From Hyphomicrobiales bacterium (lineage in GTDB: Bacteria > Pseudomonadota > Alphaproteobacteria > Rhizobiales > Rhizobiaceae): a DNA stretch of 34,431 nt. Where the stretch lies: positions 6,404-40,834 of the forward strand of contig UBXV01000032.1 of the NCBI GenBank assembly GCA_900469625.1. The letters run 5' to 3'. A program made the translations under genes and the position numbers. How positions within the stretch are numbered: the stretch's first letter is position 1; the number at the start of each line of letters is the position of its first letter. The notes beneath the pieces are model-generated. The model was not told where the DNA came from. It made no database searches and worked only from the letters and a program-made list of their open reading frames with translations. Of this stretch, positions 1-7,951 are shown one piece after another.

Positions 1-126
1 CCGCACCCGTGATGGCGACCGTCAGGGTCTTGGCGCGCAGGTCGGAGGTGAACAGCAGCGCGTAGAAGAATTCGTCCCAGGCAAGCAGGAAGGCAAAGAG
101 CGCCGAGGTCGCCATCACGGGTGCGG
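1..126. repeat. 20-nt perfect inverted repeat at the window edge (1-20 and 107-126)
   Basis: Bases 1-20 are the exact reverse complement of bases 107-126, with 86 bases between the arms. Pairing fails at the next inner base; the outer limit cannot be judged because the arm begins at base 1. Both arms lie inside the MalG-like reading frame. A 20-base exact inverted match in so short a stretch is very unlikely by chance. It is either a real hairpin within the gene or a fold-back artefact at a contig end. Confidence 0.8.
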
Positions 127-712
127 CGAGCGGCAGGGTGATGATCCTCAGGATCTGGTCGAGTCTTGCGCCATCGATCATCGCGGCGCTCTCGATCTCC
201 TTTGGAATGGCATCAAACCCGGATTTCAGCAGCCAGGTGGTGAAGGGCGCAAGAATGGTGAGATAGACGAGCGCCAGGCCGAACACCGAATTCAAGAGGC
301 CGAGGTAGGCAAGCCCCATATAGAGCGGCACGGCGAGTGCTACCGGCGGCAACATATAGGTGGCAATGACGGCATAGAGCGACCAGGAGACGGAAGGCGT
401 GCGCGACACGGCCCAGGCCGAGGGGATGGCAACGGCGATGGCGGCAAGCGTCGCCATGCCTGCGACCTTCAGGCTGTTGAAAAGCGAGGCGACGAAGGCG
501 GCGCCTGCGCTGTTGTCGAGCGTGCTCAGCAGCACGCCATAGCGCGACAGGTCGATCTCGTCTGGCCACCAGTTGAGCGGTTTTGCCGAGAGGTCGGCGG
601 CAGACGAGATGCTCATCACGAAGAGCCAGAGGACCGGCGCCAGAATGATGGCTGCCAGCAACAGGGCTGAACAGTAGACGAAGATCGTGAAGATCGGGCT
701 CTGGCGTTCCAT
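1..712 (-). CDS. Sugar ABC transporter permease, MalG-like (3' end beyond window)
   Basis: This is an inner-membrane permease subunit of a binding-protein-dependent sugar importer (MalG/UgpE type). About 237 residues are visible. A first membrane segment lies at about residues 8-28, followed by several more. The cytoplasmic EAA loop that docks the ATPase is clear near residue 170 (EIESAAMIDGARLDQI), followed by an LPLAAP segment. The ATG at 712-710 overlaps the TGA of the upstream permease by one base, so translation is probably coupled. The C-terminus and the expected ATPase gene lie outside the window. The substrate cannot be read from the sequence. The last visible residues fall in the inverted repeat at bases 1-20, so they should be treated with caution. 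Confidence 0.9.
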   Translation of the reverse strand, partial: MERQSPIFTIFVYCSALLLAAIILAPVLWLFVMSISSAADLSAKPLNWWPDEIDLSRYGVLLSTLDNSAGAAFVASLFNSLKVAGMATLAAIAVAIPSAWAVSRTPSVSWSLYAVIATYMLPPVALAVPLYMGLAYLGLLNSVFGLALVYLTILAPFTTWLLKSGFDAIPKEIESAAMIDGARLDQILRIITLPLAAPVMATSALFAFLLAWDEFFYALLFTSDLRAKTLTVAITGA

Positions 713-1593
713 CAGGTGGCTCCTGCGGCTTTGCGCACCAGCGCGGCATAGGCAACGGCAAGGACGGTGACGAGCAGCGTGACGATCAGCGCCAGCGAGG
801 CGCCGGAACCGGCGCGCTGGAAGGAGAAGGCCTCCTGGTAGACGAGGATCGACAATGTCCGCGTGCTGTTGGCCGGACCACCTCGCGTCATCACCCAGAT
901 GAGGTCGAAGACCTTGAACGCCTCGATCGTGCGCAGCACCAGCGCCACCAGCAGCGGGCCTGCCAGATAGGGCATGATCACGTAGCGGAAGCGGTTGAAC
1001 GGGCCGGCGCCATCGACGAGCGAGGCGGCTGTGATATCGCGCGGCACGGCCTGGAGGGCGGCAAGCGCGATCAAGGCGACAAGCGGAAAATTCTTCCAGC
1101 AGTCGGCGATGATCAGCGCCGTCAGCGCCGAGCCGGGTTCGCCGAGCCAGGAGCGATAGCTGTCGATGAGCCCGATCTGCGCCAATGCGGCATTGAGCGC
1201 GCCGTATTCCGGATTGTAGATCAGCCGCCACAGCGTGGCGTTGACGACGGTCGGAAGCGCCCATGGCAGGATCATCAGCGCACGAAGCGCCGTGCGGCCG
1301 CGGAATTGCTGGTTGAGCAGCAGTGCCGCGAGCACGCCGATCACCATTTCGGCGGTGACGGAGACCACTGCAAACCAGGTGGTGGTGATAAGGGCGCGCT
1401 GAAAATTCGAGCCGCCAAGCACCTTGGCGTAGTTGTCGAGGCCGACGAAGCTGCCTTCGGTGCCGACGAGCTTGGCGTCGGTGAACGAGAGCCTGACGCT
1501 GTCGATCAGCGGCCAGCCGATGACAGCGATCATGACCACGAGCAGCGGCAGCATCAGGAGCCACGCGCGCGTTGTTATCCAGGTACGGGACAT
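712..1593 (-). CDS. Sugar ABC transporter permease, MalF-like
   Basis: A 293-aa inner-membrane permease of the MalF/UgpA type, partner of the MalG-like protein encoded next. An N-terminal membrane segment (about residues 10-30) is followed by the family pattern WPLIDSVRLSFTDAKLVG and GLDNY, then five further hydrophobic segments. The EAA loop sits near residues 185-205 (ITAASLVDGAGPFNRFRYV) and ends with an IMPYLAGP segment. The length is usual for the family. The start ATG at 1593 has only a weak ribosome site. The gene lies 205 bases downstream of the binding-protein gene, and that gap holds a stem-loop and a RIME-like repeat. Permease expression is therefore probably lower than that of the binding protein. 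Confidence 0.92.
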   Translation of the reverse strand: MSRTWITTRAWLLMLPLLVVMIAVIGWPLIDSVRLSFTDAKLVGTEGSFVGLDNYAKVLGGSNFQRALITTTWFAVVSVTAEMVIGVLAALLLNQQFRGRTALRALMILPWALPTVVNATLWRLIYNPEYGALNAALAQIGLIDSYRSWLGEPGSALTALIIADCWKNFPLVALIALAALQAVPRDITAASLVDGAGPFNRFRYVIMPYLAGPLLVALVLRTIEAFKVFDLIWVMTRGGPANSTRTLSILVYQEAFSFQRAGSGASLALIVTLLVTVLAVAYAALVRKAAGAT

Positions 1594-1616
1594 GGGATGG
1601 AAACCTTATGGGCCGT

Positions 1617-1722
1617 CTACAGCGCCGCGCGTCCGACATGACGCGCATAGGACGTTGCTACGTTTTAAACCTGTCGCGCACTGCCTTAAAGCGATGCCGA
1701 TTTAAGGAACTACGCCGCAGGT
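1617..1722. repeat. RIME-like rhizobial intergenic mosaic element
   Basis: About 105 bases with two palindromes. GCGCGTC (1627-1633) pairs with GACGCGC (1640-1646), and CCTTAAA (1684-1690) pairs with TTTAAGG (1701-1707). The opening CTACAGCGCC and the overall order match, from memory, the Rhizobium-specific intergenic mosaic element RIME1 that is scattered through Rhizobiaceae genomes. The middle part is more diverged. It sits inside an operon, between the binding-protein and MalF-like genes. It supports the taxonomic guess. Identity was recalled, not searched. Confidence 0.65.
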
Positions 1723-1731
1723 GGTTATGCT

Positions 1732-1781
1732 ATTGCCGGCGGCAATGTCCCGGCAAGTCCCGGGCGGCGGAGCCACCCGGG
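1732..1781 (-). terminator. Stem-loops after the binding-protein gene (attenuator or mRNA stabiliser)
   Basis: Starting 17 bases past the binding-protein stop, CCCGGGCGGC (1759-1768) pairs with GCCACCCGGG (1772-1781). This gives a 10-pair stem with one G-U wobble in the minus-strand RNA and a 3-base loop. A second small palindrome, ATTGCCG/CGGCAAT, lies at 1732-1746. Neither is followed by a T-run, so a partial read-through terminator or a 3' stabiliser fits better than a full stop. Such hairpins commonly let MalE-type proteins accumulate above their permeases. Confidence 0.6.
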
Positions 1782-1798
1782 AGGTCGAAGCCGTGGGA

Positions 1799-3037
1799 TC
1801 AGAGACCGCTGTTTTCGGCGGCGGTCTTCAGCGCATCCTCGGCGGAAGCCTGGCCGAGCAGCGCTTCCTGGATCGCTTGCTGCAGGGCCGTCGAAAGCTC
1901 CTGATACTTCGGCGTCGTCGGGCGCGCATACATGGCGGCAAGACCGAGCTTGGCAGCGCCGATCAGCTCTTCCTGGCCCTTGGCGACAGCGGCGTCGTCA
2001 TAGGACGAGGCCCAGATCGGCAGGCTGAGCTTGGCATAGGCATTCTGCGTCTGCTGCGACGTCATGTGGACGATGTATTTCCACGCTTCGTCCGGATGCT
2101 TGCTGGTCGTGGTGATGCCGAGGCCCATCGAACCGTTGACGGCCGAAACCTCGCTCTTGCCGGCGACACCGGGTGCCGGCACCACGCCGACCTTGCCGGC
2201 GACCTTGCTTTCCTTCGGGTCGTTGGCGAGGTTGTACATGTAGGTCCAGTTGAGCGCGAAGGCAGCTTCGCCGTTCTGGAAGACCTTGCGGACGTCCTCT
2301 TCGAGGAATTCCTTCGAGTTCGGATTGGTGAGGCCCGATGAATAGCTCGTCACCATGTAGTTGAGGGCGTCGAGACCACCACCCGAGGTGAATGCCGGCT
2401 TGCCGCCTTCGATGAACTTGCCGCCATAGGCGCTGACCAGCGTGGTGTAATCGCAGATCGCGGCTTCCGCCTGCGACCAGCTCCATGCGATCGGCGTTGC
2501 AACGAGGCCCTTATCCTTGATGATCTTGGCCTGTTCCGTCAGTTCGTCCCAGGTCTTCGGCGGCGCCTTGATGCCAGCCTTCTCAAGCATTTCCTTGTTG
2601 TAGAACAGATATTTGGTGTCGAGGATCCACGGCATGCCGTAGCGCTTGGCGTCGTATTCGACCGTCGTCCAGGCGCCGGGCAGCACGCCCGACTTCATCT
2701 CGTCGGTGATGCGGTCGGTAACGTCGACGAGAACCTTGTTGGTGGCGTATTCCGCCGGCCAGATGACGTCGAAGAGCACGACGTCGTAGCCCCCGCCGGA
2801 TCCCTGCGCCAGCACCGTCTTGTCGTGCAGGCCGTCATAGGGGACGAATTCGAGGTTTACCTTCACATCCGGATTGGCCTTGGTGAAGGCCTCGGTCATG
2901 GCGCGCACGTTGTCTTCGCTGTAGGCGGCCTGCGCCATGAAAAGTGCGTTGAGCGTGGTCTCGGCATAGGCGTGGCCGGCAAAGGACAGGCCGAGCAAGG
3001 TTGCGCTGAGCAGCGTGGTTTTAATGGATTTCAACAT
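1799..3037 (-). CDS. Sugar ABC transporter substrate-binding protein (family 1)
   Basis: A 412-aa periplasmic solute-binding protein of the MalE/family-1 type, the first gene of the importer operon. A Sec signal peptide covers about residues 1-28, with a likely cut after AGHAYA. The mature part has the typical opening in which the protein contrasts a target over an ensemble (AFTKANPDVKV), then YDVVLFDVIWPAEYA and the hinge-region segment YNKEMLEKAGIKAPPKTWDE. The ATG at 3037 is chosen because GGAGG lies 5 bases upstream; a TTG at 3049 would extend the frame by four residues but is less likely. The substrate is probably a mono-, di- or oligosaccharide and cannot be narrowed further. The divergent ROK gene is the likely regulator. 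Confidence 0.92.
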   Translation of the reverse strand: MLKSIKTTLLSATLLGLSFAGHAYAETTLNALFMAQAAYSEDNVRAMTEAFTKANPDVKVNLEFVPYDGLHDKTVLAQGSGGGYDVVLFDVIWPAEYATNKVLVDVTDRITDEMKSGVLPGAWTTVEYDAKRYGMPWILDTKYLFYNKEMLEKAGIKAPPKTWDELTEQAKIIKDKGLVATPIAWSWSQAEAAICDYTTLVSAYGGKFIEGGKPAFTSGGGLDALNYMVTSYSSGLTNPNSKEFLEEDVRKVFQNGEAAFALNWTYMYNLANDPKESKVAGKVGVVPAPGVAGKSEVSAVNGSMGLGITTTSKHPDEAWKYIVHMTSQQTQNAYAKLSLPIWASSYDDAAVAKGQEELIGAAKLGLAAMYARPTTPKYQELSTALQQAIQEALLGQASAEDALKTAAENSGL

Positions 3038-3106
3038 TCCTGCCTCCAATAACTGAGCGTTTCAGGTTTCACGGCACACCTCCCCGGTGGGCCGAATATG
3101 AGAAAT

Positions 3107-3124
3107 CCGTCCGCAAGCGGACGG
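3107..3124. other. Perfect 8-bp hairpin in the binding-protein leader
   Basis: CCGTCCGC and GCGGACGG are separated by two bases (3107-3124), 70-87 bases upstream of the binding-protein start. If transcription starts near the palindrome at 3203-3223, this would be a hairpin in the 5' leader of the transporter mRNA. The role is unknown. Confidence 0.5.
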
Positions 3125-3202
3125 CCGTCGACATATCTGTCGGAGCGCTCGTGCGGCCTGTCGCCGTCACCTTCGTTCCCCGGAGCTCTTGCGGCTCCTT
3201 AT

Positions 3203-3223
3203 TAAGTCAATTGTCTTGACTTA
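3203..3223. promoter_or_regulatory. Palindromic operator between the ROK gene and the transporter operon
   Basis: TAAGTCAA (3203-3210) and TTGACTTA (3216-3223) form perfect 8-bp arms around a 5-base centre in an AT-rich stretch. The right arm contains TTGACT, a good -35 for the ROK gene, with TTCTAA (3238-3243) as a -10 after 16 bases. The ROK start follows at 3266. ROK repressors bind AT-rich palindromes of this size, so autoregulation plus control of the divergent transporter is likely. This is inference from position and symmetry. Confidence 0.7.
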
Positions 3224-3265
3224 TTTCTTGTTCAATATTCTAACAGTGTCAAGAGGGTTTTCAGC

Positions 3266-4495
3266 ATGAATGATTTGCGCCCGATCCGGGCAAAGAGCGG
3301 CACTAACCAGGAAGGGACGAGCGCCCACAACCGCCGCGTCATGATCGACGCGCTGCGGCTGAACGGGCAGTTGTCCCGCGCCGATCTTGCCCGGGCGACG
3401 GCGCTGACGAAGCAGACGGTGTCGAACATCATCGAAGAGCTGGAGCGGGACGGGCTGGTGCAGTCGCTCGCAGCCGTGCGCAACGGCCGGGGACAGCCGT
3501 CGACGCCCTATCGTCTCGTTGCCGAGGGTGCCTTTGCCATCGGCCTGCAGATCGACCGGCACGTCACGCGCACCATTGCGGTCGACCTGGTTGGAACGGT
3601 CCTGGCGCGCGGCGAGGCCAATCTGCCGGCCGGCGGGCCGGCGACCGGGGTCAAGACCATTCTCGACCTGATCGAAAAGACAAGGCGGGATCTCGCTTCG
3701 GTCGCGCCGCAATCCGAGCAGCGCCTTGTCGGGCTCGGGGCGGCCATGCCCGGTCCATTCGGTATCGACGCGGATGTCGATGATCCCTGGATGATGGCGG
3801 CGTGGCAGAATTTTCCGCTGCTTGAAACGCTTGCCGCCGGCACGGGCCTCGACGTCGCGCTCCAGAACGATTCCGCCGCCGCAGCGACGGCCGAGCGTCT
3901 CGTCGGCGCCGCCCACGGCGTCGATCACGCGATCTGCATCTATCTCGGCTATGGTCTCGGTGCCGGGTTGATCCTCAATGGCGAGCTTTATCGCGGCGCA
4001 AACGGCAATGCCGGCGAGATCGGCATGATCCTCAGCCTGCCGCGCGGCGCGGCCAATGACGAGCGCACGCCGCTCGAATACCGCGTTTCGATCGCGTCGC
4101 TCTGCAAGCTGCTTGAACTCGACCCGGCCGACCCGGATCTCTACGCCCACATCGATGCGGCCGTGATGGCCGAGGATGCCAGATTGCCCGGCTGGCTGGA
4201 TACGGCCGTCTACGAATTGCGTGCGGCCGTGCAGGCGCTCGAAACGATCTTCGATCCGCAGACGGTGATCCTGTGCGGCGGACTGCCGCCAGGTCTTGCG
4301 CAACTGTTGACGGACACGATGCAACCGTTGCTGCCATCGCTAGCCGATCGCCGCGATCGCATCCTGCCGCGCCTGCAAGTCGGCTTTACCGACCCTTGGG
4401 CGGTCGCGATCGGGGCAGCCGCCGAGCCGATCAGCCGCACCTTCGATCCGCGCTTTTCCGCGATCCTCAAGACCCGCACCGCAGACATAGCCTGA
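3266..4495 (+). CDS. ROK-family transcriptional regulator
   Basis: A 409-aa regulator of the NagC/XylR (ROK) group. A winged helix-turn-helix occupies about residues 20-75 (LSRADLARATALTKQTVSNI), followed by the RGQPSTPY linker common in the family. The ROK sugar-kinase-like fold follows, with GLGAAMPGPFG near 153-163 and a GYGLGAGLILNGELYRGANG segment near 235. After the GNAGEIG motif the usual zinc cluster (CxCGxxGCxE) is absent; the region reads ILSLPRGAANDERTPLEY with no cysteine. The protein is therefore likely a pure regulator with an altered effector domain. It is divergent from the sugar ABC operon, whose substrate is the natural candidate inducer. Confidence 0.9.
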   Translation: MNDLRPIRAKSGTNQEGTSAHNRRVMIDALRLNGQLSRADLARATALTKQTVSNIIEELERDGLVQSLAAVRNGRGQPSTPYRLVAEGAFAIGLQIDRHVTRTIAVDLVGTVLARGEANLPAGGPATGVKTILDLIEKTRRDLASVAPQSEQRLVGLGAAMPGPFGIDADVDDPWMMAAWQNFPLLETLAAGTGLDVALQNDSAAAATAERLVGAAHGVDHAICIYLGYGLGAGLILNGELYRGANGNAGEIGMILSLPRGAANDERTPLEYRVSIASLCKLLELDPADPDLYAHIDAAVMAEDARLPGWLDTAVYELRAAVQALETIFDPQTVILCGGLPPGLAQLLTDTMQPLLPSLADRRDRILPRLQVGFTDPWAVAIGAAAEPISRTFDPRFSAILKTRTADIA

Positions 4496-4525
4496 AACGG
4501 GTGAGCGACGAAGGGTCGCCCGGGA

Positions 4526-5446
4526 TCACGTCCCCGGCTCGTCCAGACGCGCAAGCTCGGCGTATTCCGCCGCCAGGAAATCGAGAAGCGCCCGCACCGA
4601 CGGAAGCAGGCCGCGCCGCGACGGAAATGCGGCGTGAATGATGCCGGCCCGCGGCGCCCAGTCGGGGAGTACGTCGACCAGCGTCCCGTCCTTCAGGTCT
4701 TGCCTGGCGACCATGGCCGGCAGTTGCGTGACGCCGACGCCGTTCAATGCGGCAAGCCGCAGGGCCACCATGTCTTCTGTCACCAGACGTGGCTTGTGGC
4801 GCACGACGGCCGTGGCGCCATCGGGCCCTTCCAGGCGCCAGTCGTGCTCAAGACGGTTGGAATTCCAGGCCATGCTCGGAAACGCCGTGAGGTCGGCGGG
4901 GGTCAGCGGTCGGGTGCTTTTGCCGAGCAGCGTCGGGCTGGCGACCAGGCGCTGTGCGCTTTCGGCCAGCCTCTTGATGACCAGATCGCTTTCCTCCAGC
5001 GGGGGGAAGCGCACGCGGATGGCGATGTCGATGCCTTCGCGCAGGACGTCCACCTGCCGGTTGGTGCTCTCCAGCACCACCTCGACCTTCGGGCATCCGG
5101 CCATGAACCGGGCGATCATGTCGCCGACCTGGAAATAGAGCACCGAGGAGGGGCAACTGACATGCACGACGCCCTGGGGCTCCGAGCGCGTTCGGTCGAT
5201 TACCTCCTGTGCGGCTTCGGCTTCCACCAGCATGGCGACGCAATGGCGGTAATATTCCTTGCCGATATCGGTGACCACGAAGTGGCGCGTCGAGCGCTGG
5301 ACAAGCCGGACGCCGAGCCGCTCTTCCAGCAGGCCGATGCGACGGCTGAGCCGCGAGCGGGGCATTTCGAGCTTGCGCGCGGCGGCGGCAAAGCCGTTCT
5401 GCTCGACGACATCGACGAAAAGCTTAAGATCGTTCAAGTCCTGCAT
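4526..5446 (-). CDS. LysR-family transcriptional regulator
   Basis: A 306-aa LysR-type regulator. The helix-turn-helix is at about residues 5-65 (FAAAARKLEMPRSRLSRRI, then LLEERLGVRLVQRSTRHF), and the effector-binding domain runs from about residue 92 to 295. It belongs to the CrgA/DsdC-like subgroup recognised by VVEQNGFAAAARKLEMPRS. It is transcribed away from the pirin gene, and a perfect palindrome lies just before its own start (5457-5474), so it probably represses itself and controls the pirin-cysteine hydrolase genes. The effector is unknown. It converges with the ROK gene over a 30-base gap. Confidence 0.92.
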   Translation of the reverse strand: MQDLNDLKLFVDVVEQNGFAAAARKLEMPRSRLSRRIGLLEERLGVRLVQRSTRHFVVTDIGKEYYRHCVAMLVEAEAAQEVIDRTRSEPQGVVHVSCPSSVLYFQVGDMIARFMAGCPKVEVVLESTNRQVDVLREGIDIAIRVRFPPLEESDLVIKRLAESAQRLVASPTLLGKSTRPLTPADLTAFPSMAWNSNRLEHDWRLEGPDGATAVVRHKPRLVTEDMVALRLAALNGVGVTQLPAMVARQDLKDGTLVDVLPDWAPRAGIIHAAFPSRRGLLPSVRALLDFLAAEYAELARLDEPGT

Positions 5447-5456
5447 GGTGAATTAT

Positions 5457-5474
5457 TGTCCTATTGATAGGACA
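5457..5474. promoter_or_regulatory. Perfect palindrome, probable LysR binding site
   Basis: TGTCCTATTGATAGGACA has 7-bp arms (TGTCCTA/TAGGACA) around TTGA and contains the T-N11-A pattern of LysR boxes. It begins 11 bases upstream of the LysR start codon and lies about 97 bases upstream of pirin. Related AT-rich sequence continues to about 5490 and may hold the promoters of both genes. Confidence 0.75.
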
Positions 5475-5571
5475 CTATAGCCTATTTTAGCGGTCTACCG
5501 CCAGATTTGTCACGAGAATATGTTCCTCCCAACGGCATCGCCCGTCACGCGATGCACAAGGAGAAACAGAC

Positions 5572-6447
5572 ATGCGCAAGATAATTGGCATCTTCGGAAA
5601 CGCTAGGCAGCATTGGGTCGGCGATGGCTTCCCGGTGCGTTCGCTCTTGTCCCATGACAGTGTCGGCGAGCACGCAAGCCCCTTCCTGCTGCTCGACTAT
5701 GCCGGCCCGACGGAATTTGCGCCCGCGGCACAGCCGCGCGGTGTCGGCGTGCACCCGCATCGCGGCTTCGAAACGGTAACCGTCGTCTATCGCGGTGAAG
5801 TGGACCATCGCGATTCCACCGGCAATGGCGGCCATATCGGTCCGGGCGACGTGCAATGGATGACGGCCGCAGGCGGCATCCTGCATGAGGAATACCATTC
5901 GCAAGCCTTCACCAGGGACGGCGGGACCTTTGAGATGGTTCAGCTCTGGGTCAACCTGCCGGCGCGCGCCAAGTCGGCGAGGCCCGGCTATCAGACCCTG
6001 CCCAATCGCGACATTCCGACCGTCACGCTGCCGGAGGGTGCCGGCACCCTCAGGGTCATCGCGGGCGAATTTGAGGGTCGCAAGGGACCCGCGCGGACAT
6101 TCACGCCGATCAACCTCTGGGATCTCCGGCTGAAGCAAGGCGGTTCGCTGGCGCTCGATCTGCCCGAGGGCCATTCGGTCGGGCTGGCGGTGCTGCACGG
6201 GACCGTGCTCGTCAACGGCAGCGACCTGATCGGCGAAGCGCAGTTCGGGCTGATGAGCCGCGAAGGCGGAGCCATCACGCTCGATGCGAGCACCGATGCG
6301 ACGGTACTCGTGCTTTCCGGCGAGCCGATCGACGAGCCGGTGGTCATGCACGGCCCCTTTGTGATGAACACTGCTGACGAAATCCGCCAGGCCTTCGCCG
6401 ATTTCCAGAGCGGCCGCTTCGGCGCTGTCTCCCAACCCGCACTTTGA
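5572..6447 (+). CDS. Pirin family protein
   Basis: A 291-aa bicupin of the pirin family; relatives are iron-binding proteins, some with quercetin 2,3-dioxygenase activity. The N-terminal cupin carries the metal-binding HPHRGFETVT motif (residues 62-71) and a second ligand cluster GGILHEEYH (about residues 101-109). The C-terminal pirin domain spans about 180-285. The ATG at 5572 follows AAGGAG with 9 bases spacing. It is the first gene of a likely operon with two YcaC-like hydrolases, divergent from the LysR gene. LysR-pirin-isochorismatase-type clusters are common in proteobacteria and are often linked to electrophile or aromatic stress. The substrate is not known. Confidence 0.92.
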   Translation: MRKIIGIFGNARQHWVGDGFPVRSLLSHDSVGEHASPFLLLDYAGPTEFAPAAQPRGVGVHPHRGFETVTVVYRGEVDHRDSTGNGGHIGPGDVQWMTAAGGILHEEYHSQAFTRDGGTFEMVQLWVNLPARAKSARPGYQTLPNRDIPTVTLPEGAGTLRVIAGEFEGRKGPARTFTPINLWDLRLKQGGSLALDLPEGHSVGLAVLHGTVLVNGSDLIGEAQFGLMSREGGAITLDASTDATVLVLSGEPIDEPVVMHGPFVMNTADEIRQAFADFQSGRFGAVSQPAL

Positions 6448-6539
6448 GTTCCCATGGGCTCGGATCTCCGCGCCGAGCCTATGATGGCCGATTGGCGGCC
6501 AGAGCACGCGGACATGACGAAAAATGAAGGAGATTCATT

Positions 6540-7166
6540 ATGGCAAAAACCTACAAGCGTCTCGACAAGGATCAGGCTGCGGTACTGCTCGTCGACCACC
6601 AGGCGGGCCTGCTCTCGCTGGTGAGGGATATCGACCCGGACAAGTTCAAGAACAACGTCCTGGCACTCGCCGACCTCGCCAAGTATTTCAAGCTGCCGAC
6701 CATCCTGACCACGAGCTTCGAGGACGGCCCGAACGGCCCGATCGTGCCGGAACTGAAGGACATGTTCCCGGATGCGCCGTTCATCCCGCGGCCCGGCCAG
6801 ATCAATGCCTGGGACAACGAAGACTTCGTCAAGGCGATCAGGGCGACGGGCAAGAAGCAGCTGATCATCGCCGGCGTCGTCACCGAAGTCTGTGTCGCAT
6901 TCCCGGCGCTTTCCGCACTCGAAGAAGGGTTTGACGTCTTCGTGGTCACTGACGCGTCGGGCACGTTCAACGAGATCACCCGCCATTCGGCCTGGGATCG
7001 CATGTCTCAGGCCGGCGCCCAGCTGATGACCTGGTTCGGTCTTGCCTGCGAACTGCATCGCGATTGGCGCAACGATGTCGAAGGACTTGGAACGCTGTTT
7101 TCCAACCACATCCCCGACTACCGCAACCTGATTACCAGCTACACCACCACCAAGGCGTCCCGCTAA
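6540..7166 (+). CDS. YcaC-like cysteine hydrolase (isochorismatase family)
   Basis: A 208-aa isochorismatase-fold hydrolase of the YcaC group. The nucleophile-activating Asp is in LLVDHQAGL (about residue 19) and the catalytic Cys in [18 protein letters not shown] (about residue 119), with the usual cis-peptide VVTEVC context. The segment [12 protein letters not shown] is typical of YcaC. GGAG lies 8 bases before the ATG. It is 92 bases after pirin and 28 bases before a paralogue (6540 and 7195 genes), so the three are probably co-transcribed. The physiological substrate of YcaC proteins is unresolved. Confidence 0.9.
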   Translation: MAKTYKRLDKDQAAVLLVDHQAGLLSLVRDIDPDKFKNNVLALADLAKYFKLPTILTTSFEDGPNGPIVPELKDMFPDAPFIPRPGQINAWDNEDFVKAIRATGKKQLIIAGVVTEVCVAFPALSALEEGFDVFVVTDASGTFNEITRHSAWDRMSQAGAQLMTWFGLACELHRDWRNDVEGLGTLFSNHIPDYRNLITSYTTTKASR

Positions 7167-7194
7167 CCCCGGTCCCGCGCACAGGAGAAAAGCC

Positions 7195-7875
7195 ATGACG
7201 AATGTCGCAAACTTCAACGGCGCCCGCCCGGTCATCGATCCCGATGATGCGGTGATGCTTCTTATCGACCATCAGAGCGGCCTTTTCCAGACCGTCAACG
7301 ACATGCCGATGCCGAAGCTGCGCGCCCACGCAGCAGCACTTGCCAGCATGGCGACGCTGGCGAAGATGCCGGTGATCACCACGGCATCGGTGCCGCAGGG
7401 CCCGAACGGGCCGCTGATCCCGGAAATCCACGCGAACGCGCCGCATGCCAAGTATGTCGCCCGTCGCGGCGAGATCAATGCCTGGGACAATCCGGACTTC
7501 GTCGCAGCCGTCAAGGCGACCGGGCGCAAGACGCTGATCATCGCCGGCACCATCACCAGCGTCTGCATGGCGTTCCCGGCGATCAGTGCCGCGCACGAGG
7601 GCTACAAGGTCTTTGCCGTCGTCGATGCGTCCGGCACCTATTCGAAGATGGCGCAGGAGATCACGCTTGCCCGCGTCGTTCAGGCAGGCGTCGTCCCGAT
7701 GGACACGGCGGCCGTCGCCTCCGAGCTGCAGCGCACCTGGCACCGCGATGACGCCCAGCAATGGGCCGAGATCTACACCAAGATCTTCCCGGAGTATCAG
7801 CTGCTGATCGAAAGCTACCTGAAGGCCCAGCAGGTCGAGAAGGACCAGGAACAGCTGGATTCGGCCCGCGCCTGA
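7195..7875 (+). CDS. YcaC-like cysteine hydrolase, second copy
   Basis: A 226-aa paralogue of the preceding protein with the same architecture. The Asp lies in LLIDHQSGL (about residue 25), PRxG becomes [13 protein letters not shown], and the Cys lies in [18 protein letters not shown] (about residue 125). It has a longer N-terminus and a charged C-terminal tail (QQVEKDQEQ). AGGAG lies 9 bases before the ATG. The pair probably arose by tandem duplication; the differing loops around the nucleophile suggest different substrates. A strong hairpin at 7915-7947 ends the operon. Confidence 0.9.
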   Translation: MTNVANFNGARPVIDPDDAVMLLIDHQSGLFQTVNDMPMPKLRAHAAALASMATLAKMPVITTASVPQGPNGPLIPEIHANAPHAKYVARRGEINAWDNPDFVAAVKATGRKTLIIAGTITSVCMAFPAISAAHEGYKVFAVVDASGTYSKMAQEITLARVVQAGVVPMDTAAVASELQRTWHRDDAQQWAEIYTKIFPEYQLLIESYLKAQQVEKDQEQLDSARA

Positions 7876-7914
7876 ACAGGCACCTGCGGGGCGCTTCAGC
7901 GCCTATTGAAATCG

Positions 7915-7947
7915 ACGTCGCCGGCTGGAAAGTCCTGCCGGCGACGT
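7915..7947. terminator. Bidirectional terminator hairpin
   Basis: ACGTCGCCGGC (7915-7925) pairs with GCCGGCGACGT (7937-7947) in an 11-bp perfect stem with an 11-base loop. It lies between the convergent ends of the second YcaC-like gene and the amidase gene, with short T-runs on both sides. Confidence 0.8.
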
Positions 7948-7951
7948 TTCG

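Noticed and set aside
3221-4324. A 367-codon minus-strand frame
   Set aside because: Antisense to the ROK gene, whose helix-turn-helix and kinase-fold motifs are clear.
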